Origin: Lanius collurio
Taxonomy: Eukaryota > Chordata > Aves > Passeriformes > Laniidae
Direction: 5' to 3'
NCBI GenBank assembly: GCA_020086605.1
Contig: JACBWW010000008.1
Coordinates: forward strand, 15,900,720 to 15,964,719
DNA length: 64,000 nucleotides
A program made the position numbers and the translations under genes. Below the pieces are notes generated by a model that was given only the letters and a program-made list of their open reading frames with translations, did no database searches and had not been told where the DNA came from. Shown here in pieces: positions 51,504 through 63,977 of this stretch; position 1 is the stretch's first letter; each line of letters starts with the position of its first letter.

Positions 51504-54480
51504 CTGTGTTAGAAGAACAGCTCCTCTGAATGCTCTGTGGTAGATTTCCTCTCTACCTTCCTTTTGCTTTCTGAATCTCTCAGGAAGCTGAGTCCACAAG
51601 GACTTCCAAGAGAGAACTATGCCTTTTATAAATGAAAGATTGTTTTCCTAAAGTATGGGAATGGGAGAAAAACATGTTCCATATGTTGATTAAACCCCAC
51701 TGGGTGTCTGGAAGAGGGCTTCAGCATAGTCGGAAATCACTGTGCAGAGAAACAGCATATTCCTCCGAAGTCTTCTCTAGGACTCAAATGATGCTGGACT
51801 TTGGGTGTAAAACTGTGGTCAGCCAGGACATGTCTTCAGGAAATTGCAGTGCTGTTCTCTAATTTTTTAGAGCAGATCTTAATGTTCTGATGGCATTTTT
51901 CACTTGTGCTAGTCTTTTCAATGATCTTTGCCTCACATAATGTCCTGTTCCTGGCATCTGGTGGATGTTTAATTCACATGAAAAATAAATCTTCTTTGCT
52001 TGAAAGAAGCTTCTTCTCCAGCAGATGTCACTGTGAGGTAATAAACACAAAATCCAAGCCCCTCACTGAGCTGTCGGGACACCCCTAGCCCGCCTGGGTG
52101 AAGAAGAGTCCATGACTCACTGCCCTCAGAGCAAGGAATCTTGGCCAGCTCCTCGCCCCAACACACTCCACAGCCTGACAAAAAAAGTGTGTTTGAAGAT
52201 GCAGCCATAGGCCTTTTCCACTGCATGGTGAGGGGAGGCTTGTTGGGTTTTCCACATCTGGACCCTGCCCTTGGCCTCTAGCAGCTCCATGAGCATCATG
52301 GATGGAGGGGGTGCTCAAAATGCATCATTGCTTTTGGCTGTGAAATACCTGGAGTTGTACACAGGATGAATCCTTGCAGGCTTCAGTAGCAACACCTCCT
52401 TTTTCAATCTTGGGCTTCTGCAGTCATGAAAATCCTTAATTTGACAGCTGTGGCACTGATTTTCCAAAGCAATAAGTCACTTAAGGCTGGGACTGTGTAA
52501 CTGTCCGCCTAAGCACTGTGTGCCTGGCCTCAGGAAGCCAAATTTGAAACTGTCAGCATAATTTAATGTTTTGTTGCAGCTGAATTGAAAAATTCCATTG
52601 TCTGCAGAATTCCAGCTCAGGTTTGATAGCTTTAATAATCTCCATAATGCCTTTATGTTTTTGTTGTTGAAGTAATTCAGTATCTATGTGTCTGGGAAAC
52701 TCAGTCATAATAGCCTTTATGAGCAAATCAATTATGTAAATTATTACATTATGTTATACAATATAAACCACAAGTAGACTTAGATAAAGAGATGGATGAG
52801 GAATTTTTGACAGCACTTTTCCTCTGAAAAATGTTAACATATAAGAACATTTTGTGGAAGTGTACCAGCTTTGCCTAACCTTCCTTGAAAGGGGAGTGAA
52901 GGAGGACAGGAACACAAAAACTGACAGTATCCAAAAGCTGAAGAGGAAGGCACCCTGCTGGCTCTTCCTGACCTGCCCTCTACTTCAACTCTTGGCTGTC
53001 ACTCTTTAGAGTGCCAGGACTGTCAGAATCCTCTGAGCTGGAATGTTCTTTCATTGTAAGTTTTTCTTAAGAGCTTACAAGGTTTTTTTTCATTGGGTAT
53101 TAAAAAACAGAGAGCATTTCTGTGAATACAAATAATAACCTATTAATGTCTACTTACAGAATTAATAGGGTTTTATCTAAGGAAATATGCATTAGAAAAG
53201 TGTTTTTTCTATTCCAAAAAATTGTTTTCTGGTATTTTCTAGGGAAGAGAAGATAAATGAAATATTTTTCCATCAAAAAAGCCCTACTTTCAAGAAGCTC
53301 TTCAACCTGTATGTGGACACAGAGTTACACAAACTAGACAGCCACAGATGAAAAATTTCAGACCACCATGAAGTGTTTAAACTATAATATGACTATTCAA
53401 AACACTACTGTTTCCTGTAATTTGCACTGTGAATTATAGCCTGCTACATGCAAAGGTAGTTAAGTGCCTTTATTTACCAGCAGCAATTGGAATCCCACAG
53501 CTTCATTTTGAAGTGGTCTCTGAAAAGGCATTCTCAAAGAAAATAAATCAGGCTCTTGTAAGTGACTTAGAAATGTCTCGCTGTATTTATCCCTTTTGAA
53601 ATGGGTTAATAAGAATCAGGAAACTGTTGATTTGATTTGCACTTTGGAGCTACAGCAAATATGAAATCTTCCACCTCATACCTCTACTTTTACAAAGACA
53701 GTGGTGGCTCCACCAAACTCCCCAGAGCCTCTAAGGAGGTATTTCACCAAGAGTAACAGAATCTCCTTCAACTTGGAGACTTGCTCTTTAAAGCATGGAA
53801 CGTGACATGAGAGAAAATATTTCTGAGTCTTTTGATCTCTGAAGATAAACTTCCTTGAGGTGAACAGACTAACTAGTACAGGATGCACATTAATTGCTTC
53901 TGGCCTGCACTCTAATTTTCACTTTTTAAATTACTTGAATTAAAAAAACCCTCTCCTTTAAATAAGTTGTAAGAAAGTTATGTAAAGAAATGTGACCTTT
54001 CTTGGATTTTTTTCCCTCGGTTAACTGCTTCTTTTTTTGTGATAAGCCTATCCAGTACCATAAGTGAGAACTTGATGTACAAAGATGTACAAAGCCTACT
54101 CAACACTACTCAGAAACTTATCAGAGTTTCAGATCTGTGTGTGTTATTTTTTTCTTGCTCTTCATGATTCAGAAACTCAGTTAAGCAAAAAGGCATTACT
54201 GGATTTGCGTCACCATGAGGCACAGCCAAGTTGAAGCAGCCTTCACAGATTTTGAACTCAGGTTTGTATGGAAAGAAATATTTAAGGGGAAGATAGAAGG
54301 ACAAGATCTACGTTCCACCAAAAGCAGCATCAGTAGAGAAGAGCTGATAACCATACCATTATTTGAATTTTGGCAACAACAGCCCCAGCTCCATGACTAA
54401 TTGGTATGCAGTGCCTGGACCATGGCTTTTTAGACCAAGCTGACAATACTCCCTTCCATTCGCTGTATCTTACTTGGGCC
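51504..54480. other. Gene-free stretch
   Basis: About 3 kb with no recognised gene or transposon. Frames at 51632-52318 on both strands are under 90 codons and overlap. A short duplication, GATGTACAAA twice in tandem, occurs near 54076-54096. Confidence 0.5.
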
Positions 54481-54745
54481 TTAAACAGAAACAGAGTAGG
54501 TTTAGACTGGATACTAGGAAGAAAGTCTTCAATGTGAGGGTGGTGAGACACTGGAACAGGCTGCCCAGAGAAACTGTGGGTGCTCCTGGAAGTGTTCAAG
54601 CCCAGGCTGAATGGGTTTTTGAGCAACCTGGACTAATGGAAGGTGTCCCTGCCCATGGTAGGGAGGTTGGAACTAGATGGTCCTTTAAGGACAATTCCAA
54701 CCCAAACCATTCCATGATTCTCTGACCATATGATTCAGATTCTGT
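54481..54745 (+). mobile_element. CR1 LINE 3' end, plus strand
   Basis: Contains GTTTAGACTGGATACTAGGA, GTGGTGAGACACTGGAACAG, GGAACTAGATGGTCCTTTAA and CCAACCCAAACCATTCCATG, then ATGATTCTCTGACC-type end units. The frame at 54474-54725 includes VVRHWNRLPRETV, the W-N-R-L-P-R motif of the CR1 ORF2 C-terminus. It is 5'-truncated to about 265 bp. Confidence 0.94.
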
Positions 54746-56702
54746 GACCATGGACATTGCTTAAGTCATATTCAGTGTTAATGCTGATGATTTCCTAGTC
54801 AGTGAAAAATCCTAGATACTTTAATAACCACAGATTGGAAGGGACCAAGGAAAATAGGGGCAGAGGGCCATCAATAGCTGTTACAAAATATTGAATATAG
54901 GTTGGATTTTGCATTTTGCTACCTGCCCATGCTTACTAAGAGATAGCACTAAAGGCCATTGCACACAGTACAAATTATTGAATTGTGAATGTCTCTTGTG
55001 CTGTGCATGTGTGATGTTACCTGTAATGTAGTATAATAAATTAAGGAAATCCAAACTTTCTTTATTGAGCTGTGTGATGGAATGATAGCATGAATGGATG
55101 CTTCAAATTCTTTTTATCATCTAGAGAGTCTGTTGTGTTTAAAGAGAATATTGCTGACCTCTGAACAGTCATTTAACATGGAAACAAAGGGTCATTGCCA
55201 CAATGACTCCAAATACAAGAGACTGAACATAAAGGTGTCTTGCAAAATTGTATTTCTCTGCAATGAAAGGCACTTCCTTTCCTTCTAAAAAAGAACACAA
55301 AGTCATTTGCAAGTATTCCTTTATAATTCTTCCTCCAAATTATTCCAAAATATAAAACAAACTAGATGCTCAAATGCTTTCTCATAAATAGCTCTCAAAG
55401 GTGCACAGTTAGGAAAAAAGCTTTCTCTAAGGAGTAGTACCTAGCAAAACCAGTTTTAAGTTGGAGCCTGACCAGTTTACACATATGCTGATTGCAAATG
55501 CCTTCAACACTATTGGAACTGGTAACTCAGAAGCCCCCTTCCTTCATTTAAGAGCCTGAGACAGAAGGGATAAATGAAATAGATTGTTCTTTGTTTATTG
55601 CAATATTGTTTCTTCCTGAATGAAAGAGTTCTTTCACTTTGTTTCACTTCTAGAAAACAGAATTTACAGCTAAGAATAGAATTAGTTCTCCTATTTCTTT
55701 TATTATCAAAGTGTTGGTCACAGTAGGCTGGGTCAAATAAAGCAGTTTTTTCTCTTCAGCATAGTTTGTGCAAAACAAAGTCTTGTCAAAACAAGCCATC
55801 TCTGTCTTTCCTCCATTCGGAGTCTATGTGTCTCCTTCCCACAGCAGAGCAGGCTCCTGTGGTAGGTGGGGCATGACACCACAAGGCTGTTTACATGACA
55901 CAACACATACAGACTGCCAGCAACTGCTTTTCCCGGATGGCAGGAACAGTCCCCTGTTCTTCAAGGCTTTGATGAAAGACAGGGTGTTATATAGAGAGAC
56001 TAGATTGCATTCATATTTCTCTTATAACCCGAAAGCCAAGCAAAATCTCTCAAACAAATATATCTCAAGTATGAATGGCCCTTGTCCTGAAGCACTGCAA
56101 AGTATATGATCCCCGAGTGGCAGCACTTGCTTTGCCTGTGTATACAGCCATATGTGACAGATCATCATATCCTTTAGTACTTGCATTGTTTTACTGGGAA
56201 AAGATACCTCTTTTCTCGGCTTATATTTTATGTTTTGTATCAATCTACCCCTAAGTACTCAGAAAGAGTGGAAAGATCAAGTAAAAGACCCACAGGCAGC
56301 CTAGCTCACTGCTCGCTCTTGTTCTTGCTTTGCTGATAGCTCAGGTCTGGGAGTTCAAAACTATGATTAAGCATTTTCTCTTGAGTGCAGTTCCACACCA
56401 TCTTGCAACAATCCTTTCTGTAACCTGGAAGGCCTGTCCTTCACGTATTTCTCAGATCCTCCTCAGCTGAGTGCTGATGCCCCCAGACTGATCAGCTACT
56501 CTTTCATTGCCGAGGGCCAGTGCCTGAGGAGGAAACTGAGCTTTAAACCATTGTTTATTATGCAAATGAGGAAAAGGCCACAAAGATTAGATACAAACAT
56601 CCCAAATTTCAGGGTTGCTTATACCCTTGTCAGTTCAGTTTTACTCTTTGGCATGTCATCTCACTCTTAATATGACTCCTATTTTCCTGTAATGCTCCCT
56701 CC
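54746..56702. other. Gene-free stretch
   Basis: About 2 kb without a recognised exon or transposon. A 113-codon plus frame at 55768-56109 has no recognisable domain. Confidence 0.5.
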
Positions 56703-56707
56703 ACAAC

Positions 56708-57203
56708 TGTCCTGGGGTGATGCTACGAAGCCGCTCTATTCCCTACCCGCCTGCTCAGTGCCCAAGGACGCTGTTCCTTTAAGAGGGGCCCGGGGCGGGG
56801 CTTTTCTGGGATTCCTTTGTGTTCCAGCTAGCGGGGAAAAAAGTTCTGTTGGTTTGTCTTGTCTTTTTCCCTTCCCTTTCCCCCTTGCCTCCCTGCCTCC
56901 CTTCCCTCCTCACTGGTCCAGGGAGCCTGCGAGTTGGCCCCGGCAGGCCCGCGGGGTGGCCCCAGCTGGTCCGAGCCCATGTCTCTGTTCCCTCTCTGGG
57001 CATTTGCTGGTTTTTGAGGTTTTATTTCCCTGTTCTACCCTGGTTTTGTTTGGTGTTAATAAACAGTTTGGGTTTTTTCCATTTCCACTTGCTGTGACCC
57101 ACTTGTCTTATTGGTGGAGGAAAAGGGGAGGTCCTTTTCCCTTTGGAAGAGACACTAATTCCGGAGTGTTTCTTCCTGAAATTTTGTCTCTAAAACCAAG
57201 ACA
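56708..57203 (+). mobile_element. Solo LTR, TSD ACAAC
   Basis: A 496-bp LTR starting TGTCCTGGGGTGATGC and ending TCTCTAAAACCAAGACA. It is flanked by identical ACAAC at 56703-56707 and 57204-57208. The first 13 bases equal those of the LTR at 22172. A GC-box (GGGGCGGGGC, 56792-56801) follows TTTAAGAGGGG in the U3. AATAAA lies at 57058-57063, with a T-rich run and GGTGGAGGAAAAGGGGAGG after it. Plus orientation and perfect flanks show a clean, relatively recent solo LTR. The 213-codon frame at 56692-57333 crosses both element ends and is not a gene. Confidence 0.94.
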
Positions 57204-60200
57204 ACAACCTTTCCTTGTCTTACGAAAGAAGGGAACTTACATCATGGTAATTATGCAGACTTTTACTTTCATGCAGCCACTTTCACCGTGTCCCCTATCA
57301 CATTTTTTTAAGGCTTGTGCCGAGAACTCATAAGAAAGTCTGTCATCATTTGAGAGGTCTAAGTTCAATTGTTTTTCCTCAGAAAACAGAAGAAAATGTT
57401 TCAACTAAACGTTCTCAACTGGAACGAGCTAAGAAAGTTTTGCATTCTTCAAAACAGGAGAGGGAAATTTGCAGAGGTCATTTTGGCATTACTACATCAT
57501 AAGGAATCTTCAGTAGCTTTGCTTGAAGTGTTTTTGGTTTTTTTTGTCAAGACAACCCTTAGGATCTTTATGTTTCGTAATTTTTTAATCACAGCGCATT
57601 TTATTCATATTGGTTAAACGGCAGGGCATTGCCTGCACTTTTTTTTAGGGTTCCTTCTGCAACAGCACCACAGAGATGGATGATGCTGCTGCATGGTGTC
57701 AGCCTGCAGATGCTCGTGCTGCAAATGCCCCATGCCCGCCCTCCCTCTTCTCCAAGTCCTTGTGGTGCACTTGCAAACTTGGACCTTTCAGTGCCATTCC
57801 ACTCCTCAGCATCCAATTCAGTGTCTGTGACAGGAAGTCCTAAAACTGTTAAAATTAAAAACACCTACCAGTTTGGACCCAGGCTGTCACACTCTGTGGC
57901 TAACCACTGAAACACACTTCAACAACTCGGAAATGAAAGCACCCCTGGCCAAAGAGACATAAAATAGAGGTAACAGCAGCAACAGCCTAAGCAGGTGTTT
58001 CTCTTTTCATATGGAGCAAAATCTCAGAGAATCCAACTGTACAGAGAAAGACTAATGAGGTAACAGGGGAAATAGAACCTTTTTCCTGTGATAATAGACT
58101 GAAAAATAATAACTTGTTTAAATCTAGTAAAACACAGGCTGACAATCACTATAGGAGACAAAAGAAAATATTTTAGGGTAAAGAAGGACCTCTCAACAAG
58201 GATTACTAAATTCAGGAGCAGTCTCTTGTAGGAGATATAATGTTAAAAAAAAAATCTACCCTTAAGATGGAGCAAGTTCAGTTCACAAAATAATTTGCAA
58301 AAAGTTTTACCCTTGCCATCAGAGCAGAAACTTCAGGTAGCCACAACACTCCTGGTATTTATGTGTTCCTAACAGGAAACCTAAGACGGAGGCTAAGAGT
58401 GAACAGGAACATTCATACTGCATTACAAAAAAACCAAGACATCTACAAGTTGACAGAGTTTATGGACAGACAGGCAATAATTGAAAGAAGCCATATTCAC
58501 AATTGTGCAAGAAATCTATTGGCAGGCCAATGGATTAGAAGATGCAAAAATATTTAGCTTAGATCTGTATTCTTATGCAGGCCAACCATAAATCAAAATT
58601 TCTCAGCTGTCAGAAATATACCTTAACTACTAGGATAGTTACATGTTTTGGGTAGGAGCACTCTTTGGAGACTCCTGCTGTAATGTGATGCTTCAGGTTA
58701 ATAGTTAAAAAGCTTAAATGACATGTGCTTCACTAGATACAAATCCTCATTCAAGAGATTTTTGTACATCAATTGTTATTAATATAAAGCAAGGATAATT
58801 TTAATGGGGATTCAAAAGATGCCATGCCAAGATGTCCTAAACAACAGTGGTTAGTGTCATATGCAAGGCCCATCTGTAGTCAAACTAAGTTTAAGGGATC
58901 CCACCTTCTGAGCAATCGTTGCAATCACTGAGCTCTGGAAGACAGAGGGGCTAAGGAGAACCATGATGCTGTTATTTCAGCTGGGCAAATCTTCACCCCT
59001 CCCTGGCTTTCTATTCTACGCATGAAAGTCAAATAGCTATTTGTGAATTATTTTAAGATGACTGAAACAATTTTTGGTAGATAATTGAATGATCCCTCAA
59101 AAAAAAAAAAAAATCCCCCAGGTTATCTATTGCATAGTAATAGCTGAAGGAAAAATAAAATGACCAAGAGTAGAAAGCCAAAGATAGGTATACATGTAGA
59201 CTCTCATAACTCAGTTAACCATAATTACTATTTCTAAATTACTTTTTTCCAAGCCAGGAAATACACTTGAAAACATTTGAATTAAAAAAGGCTAATGACT
59301 TGGCAGACCAAGTATGCTGGATATAATTCTGAGACAAAAATTATTATGGGGAACATCTAAAACTAACAGTTTTTAACAGCAAATACATTCACTGTTACTA
59401 AAGTGGAAATGGTAGGATAAAATACCATGAACACGGAACACTACCCTGAAAAAGTTCACCTTTTGCCTTGTGCTAGGTGAGCTGCTTCATACTCCTTTCC
59501 TGGACTTTCTCCAAACATGCTTTCTAGAATAGTTGGGTTTCACTGGCAAGCATTTCTTTGTCCAGGAGCAATCCCAGGGGCAAAAAGAAATGTAACTAAG
59601 GTATTTATGTCTCCTTGCCTCAGAGATTAAAAAAGCAGGCATTAAGAAAAAGGGCCAAACAAAACCACATAAAAACAAACAATCAAGTCTTCCTGTAGAC
59701 TTCAAAAAGATAAAGATTACACCCAAGTCTGTGTATAGAGCGCAGACAAGCTTTTGTCAAATTCTCTTTGATTCCACACCACATATCCCAAAATAACTCC
59801 CCTGCAGCAGTTGCAAGCCCACTAGGTAAACCAAACAGGATGGTATGGAAGAAGGCTTAAATTCTTGGTCGTCCACTTTTGTATTAAAAGCACTATTAGC
59901 CTTTTATAAAGTCTTGAATGTGATGGAGAAAGTTAAGGATGATCCTGATTCTCCTCTTGACTGCACAGGAAGACATAATGAAGGTAAATGGAAGCAGATT
60001 CTTAGATTGTGTTTGCAGAGCAGTCAGAGACTATTAAACCTGATAAGTAAGATGTGGTCCAAGGTGATCTAGCAGAAGTAAAGGTCTTGTTTCCAAGTCA
60101 GATCCCAGTACTAAAGACTCTGGTTCTAAACCACAATACTTAAGATGCTGGTTCTGTACACAGCTCAGCCACCATGTGTGTGTTGAACTCTCTTTTCAAA

Positions 60201-60858
60201 CTACTGGTGTGAACTACCACAGAGATAATTTCCTCCCATCATCCCACAAACAATCCTGTAGCACTAACTGTGATACTGTAGTGAAGACAAGTTGCCAGCC
60301 TCATCTGATCATACCACCTCAACTCTCATAAATATTCTGGCTGACACACTAGGCAAAACAATGCATCACATCACTGTCAATGATGTGGCACTGGTGAGAT
60401 CCCAGATCTACTCTAGTATAAGCAGAATTCAGTCTACATTTGTCTTAATTTTTTGTGTTTCTTCAGAGGAATCTTCACCCAAATAATATAAATCTCTGGG
60501 AGTTTTTTGCTGGGTGTCTAGTCTATTCAGGCACTTTTATGCTTCATCTGTTACTGGAAGTTTTTAAACCTCCAGGGCAGATCTCTCATTGAAACTTTTG
60601 ATGGCCTCTGCCTAGCCAATGTGTTAGGGTAAAAAAAAAAGTGATCTTCATTAAGATAATATAGAATTGTTTGAAAGATAAACTGTCTCATAATGTAACT
60701 TGAACACAGAAAGGATTAAAGTGTGTGTAGTAGAGACTCTCCCTAAAACAACAGATTTCCCCCAGGGGGTGTAGCTGAGGGCTGAGTGGGAATATTTCTT
60801 TCCCCAAATATCATACAAGATTTGCTCATTGAATTCAGATATTCATGTATTTCTCTGG

Positions 60859-60878
60859 AAAAAAAAAAAAAAAAAAAA
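60859..60878. repeat. A20 homopolymer
   Basis: Twenty consecutive adenines. No retrocopied gene body or poly(A) signal at the right distance was recognised upstream. Confidence 0.9.
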
Positions 60879-62041
60879 CCAAACCACTCTGTAAAAACCT
60901 CTCAGATCTTTTACAGAATTGGACTTCTGCTTATTGGAAGCAGAGTTATATGAGAAGAAATTTGTGAAAAATAATGTGACTCTATGTTAGATCCTAAAGG
61001 AAATCCAAAGGAAAGACACAAAACCTCAGCATGGACTACTCAGTGGCAAAACCTGAATTTGAAATTGCTAAAATATTGAATTTGTTACAATATGCCTGAA
61101 ACAGGTCACCTGTAATCAGTTGGAACTGTTTATTGGAGAAACAGCAAGCTAGCAAAAACACATACTGATTCAACCAGGAGACAATGAAGACCCCACAAGT
61201 TTGCACTTCATACAAGGTGAGACTTCAAATAGAAATGCAATATTCATTTCCTGATGAGGTATCTGCAGTCTATATTCTGCTTTGGCTGTCCACCAGGACC
61301 TGAGTGCACCTAAACAAGGTTGCTGGTTACACATAACCCAAACTGTCTTGGGACATGTTTAGAACTCCGAATAAACAAGATTTCAGACCCTTTCTTGGCA
61401 TTCATGGGCACGTGGCTGACCTGCAAAACATGTAGTCAGAAGCTCATGGCTTGAGCAGTCCTCCTGTGATATGGTACAAGAGCTGTAGCTCTACAGGACA
61501 AGGGGACCAGTGGCATTTTCCTGGCTGAGCCCACCTGTCCTCAGAGATTGTTTTCCCTTTGAAGAGCAAGAGTTAACAGATACTGTTGGGGAAGAGAACA
61601 GAGAAGGATGCTGTGCAGTTTATATTAATTTATATTATTTAATCCAGTCTAAATGGAAACGTTCTTTTATTTCAAGACTGCATTCTGGCGAGACCAGGAG
61701 CCTGCCATGTCTTTTACTGCAGACCTTATAAAAGGAAATGACCGGGAAAGCACTCATGGAAAACCTTATCTAGAGTGATGCATAAACCTAGGTCTGAAAA
61801 AACATTTAGGTCACAAATGAAATAAAGCTGGAAGTATCCTACAGTCATTCTGCACTTTAAAGCATATCACAGAAGATGGCATCATTTATCCTCATCTGAA
61901 TTAACAGGAAAACACCAAGCATTTACAATTCTGACAGAAGTGAAAAAGCTGAAATATTAAACACTTGAGAAAGTGGTTCTATGCAAAATTTGCCTCAAAT
62001 ATAATAATATATCCTTTGTTATACATTAAAAGGTTACTACA

Positions 62042-62066
62042 TTAACTATAGCTAAGCTATAGTTAA
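62042..62066. repeat. 11-bp perfect inverted repeat
   Basis: TTAACTATAGC and GCTATAGTTAA face each other across a 3-base spacer (TAA). It could extrude as a short hairpin or be a symmetric binding site; no function is implied. Confidence 0.85.
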
Positions 62067-63564
62067 AAATTTGGCCTCAGTCAAATGTGAAATTCCTGTT
62101 TTCAAGATTATGTCTCCTCTGCTATTTGAACTGGTAATGTATTTTATGTGCTTGTCAGAATTAACTTTTTTCCTTCAAATGACAGTGGCATTTATACTGA
62201 GACCTAGAGCTCCAGGAAAGATGATATGGACTTGCTTTACTGGGTTTATTTTTCTCCAATATGCTCTGTCCTAATTCTGTGCACACTAAATCCAGTCCTG
62301 CTCTTGATTGAGTTACTTTTATGGTTTTCATTCAGGATAGGTTGTTTTGAATGTGACTATATTGAGCACATCAGACCAATACACGTAGCTCATAAAGTTT
62401 TCTCCATCTCCTGACTTCTACTCTATTCTGAATCTCTAGTTCTTCAACCCCACTGTCAAAATATGTCACATATGACTTGCATTTTACCTGACCACTTTTT
62501 CCATATGATCACAAGTTGACCTTATCCTCTTGGCTATTCCTTTTTGGAAGCATTGTCAAGACCAATTTTTGTATCTCTCAGATGATAGGGATTATGATCC
62601 TGCATGAACCCACTGTATCCGCTACCCCTCAGCATTTTGGAGCTTACTCCTAAGGCCAGTAAATTTGTCACTAGGAAACCCCCTGAAGCACTCAGCAGAA
62701 TTCCTTGATCACTTGTTTTTCATGACTGTGCCCTTCATATCTGAAAAAACATGGTTGTTGCATTAGTCACCCACTCCTACTGTAGACCATGCTGAGAGGC
62801 ACTACTCTCTCTTTAGGAAAGTGATTAATTTTAAACAGATGTCTTTTTCCTATTCAATACTCAACCTAAATTGGTTGTCAAGATAAGTTAATAATTTGCC
62901 TATCTCCAGGTAGGTCTTAATCTGACATCTGATAGCAGCTGTCTAAGCCCAGAAGGGAAATTTCCCACAGTAGCAAAATTTTCTGAAAATTTCCCTTTAC
63001 TGCTGTAAGAGTAACAGCTCTTATGGCTCTGCTGGCTTCTGTGTTCAGAATGTACACCGAATCAATGGTGTGGAGTAAACTCTGATTTACAGCTATGGTG
63101 ATTTTTGTCTGCATTACTGCCCCAATGTAGGTACCAACAATGTAGATACAGCATCTTTGCAGTGGTGAAATTACACTGAAAGAGGAAAGTTAGAAAGTGA
63201 AGACAGGGGTGGATCTGCTGTTATTATTTCTACAGTATCCGAGAATTCATATTAGGCTCAGTCAAACATCTTGACTTCCTTTTTACTGACACAAATATCT
63301 CTAATTTGCAGTGAGAAATTAGTTAGGGTTTTCAAAGGAATTTGAAGTACTTACACAAGCTTAATTCAGTTTGCACTGCTGATCCTGCAGACACTGTCAA
63401 GAATCTCACTGTGCTTACAAAAACCAGGGTGGAGAGTTCCTGTTTTCCAGAAGGATTGTCAGGGTTTTGTAAGTATAATTAGTAACACAGAACTCAAATG
63501 TCCCTCCCATTTTCATTAATAAACTTATTACTTGTGTTCAGCCAGTAGCAGTATAGGTGTTAGC

Positions 63565-63653
63565 ATGAATAGGAAGTTTGAAGAGGAAGTGTGAAAAATA
63601 GACTGAAGATAGCATAATGTTGATGGTAATCATTATGCTTCTTTACAGAGAAG
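63565..63653 (+). promoter_or_regulatory. Possible promoter/5' UTR with ETS-type sites
   Basis: Upstream of the candidate start codon are AGGAAGTTTG at 63571 and AAGAGGAAGTGTG at 63581, both with GGAA cores; the second fits a PU.1/ETS consensus. There is no clear TATA box. TTCTTTACAG at 63639-63648 could also be a splice acceptor joining an upstream non-coding exon to AGAAG-ATG. The role is inferred from position only. Confidence 0.25.
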
Positions 63654-63696
63654 ATGAAGAACTCATTGCTCGCAGCTATCTTTTTAATTGTTAGAG
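63654..63696 (+). CDS. Candidate first coding exon, short hydrophobic leader
   Basis: ATG at 63654 opens MKNSLLAAIFLIVR and then splits a codon after its first base at a strong donor, GAG|GTGAGT (intron from 63697). A lysine followed by a run of ten mostly hydrophobic residues looks like the signal peptide of a secreted or membrane protein. The next exon (63927-63977) joins in phase 1. I do not recognise the gene. The start is supported by the purine at -3 (G in AAGATG) and by the leader-like sequence. Chance occurrence is possible because the exon is so short. Confidence 0.45.
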
Positions 63697-63926
63697 GTGA
63701 GTTTTCATATACTGCGCAACTTGCTGCCGCTTACGAACAGTAAAAATTCTTAATGCTACTCAAGGATGAGGCTGTACCAACAAAATCATGACCGAATTAA
63801 ATTCTGCTCGTAAGAGAAGCAGCTACCAGCAATATTTTTCCTATTTCTTTCGCGATTGTCTTGATCAACAACTTTTGTTTTGTTTTGTTTTGTTTGTTTT
63901 GTTTTGTTTTGTTTTGTGCTGCCCAG
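63697..63926 (+). other. Inferred 230-bp intron with TTTTG repeat
   Basis: Begins GTGAGT and ends TGCTGCCCAG. The acceptor's pyrimidine tract is replaced by a (TTTTG)n microsatellite at about 63873-63917, which is T-rich enough to serve. The length is short but normal for bird introns. Confidence 0.4.
63873..63917 (+). repeat. (TTTTG)n microsatellite
   Basis: About nine TTTTG units with one short unit (TTTG), ending roughly ten bases before a putative splice acceptor. Confidence 0.95.
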
Positions 63927-63977
63927 ACGCCTGCCGCTGCACAGACTGGGACTCTCCGTTCTGCCGGCAGCTGCCAG
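63927..63977 (+). CDS. Candidate second coding exon, cysteine-containing
   Basis: Bounded by TGCTGCCCAG| and CAG|GTGGGT, both good splice signals. It is 51 nt, so phase is kept (1-1). Joined to exon 1 it adds D-ACRCTDWDSPFCRQLP, with three cysteines in a C-x-C-x7-C pattern. The exon is GC- and CpG-rich in contrast to the upstream desert, as expected of a coding exon. The gene continues past the window. It may be a small cysteine-rich secreted protein or the leader-adjacent part of a receptor. The family is not recognised. Confidence 0.4.

Larger units (their letters stand above)
57209..63540. other. Long gene-free stretch before the edge gene
   Basis: About 6.3 kb with no recognised transposon and no exon I can defend. 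It holds A runs at 59099-59113 and 60859-60878 and an 11-bp inverted repeat at 62042-62066. A basic 64-codon frame at 58363-58557 and a 75-codon frame at 59845-60072 have no known domain. Confidence 0.45.

Noticed and set aside
56692..57333. 213-codon plus frame, the longest in the window
   Set aside because: It runs across both ends of a solo LTR defined by its ACAAC duplication; it is open because of the GC-rich U3 and lacks any domain.
60859..60878. Poly(A) run as the tail of a processed pseudogene
   Set aside because: No AATAAA 10-30 bases upstream and no gene-like body were recognised; the runs at 32657 and 59099 were rejected for the same reason.
63927..63977. Endothelin-like cysteine spacing (C-x-C-x7-C)
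   Set aside because: Endothelin needs a fourth cysteine four residues on and conserved D-K-E before the third cysteine; both are missing, and the exon is far shorter than the endothelin mature-peptide exon.
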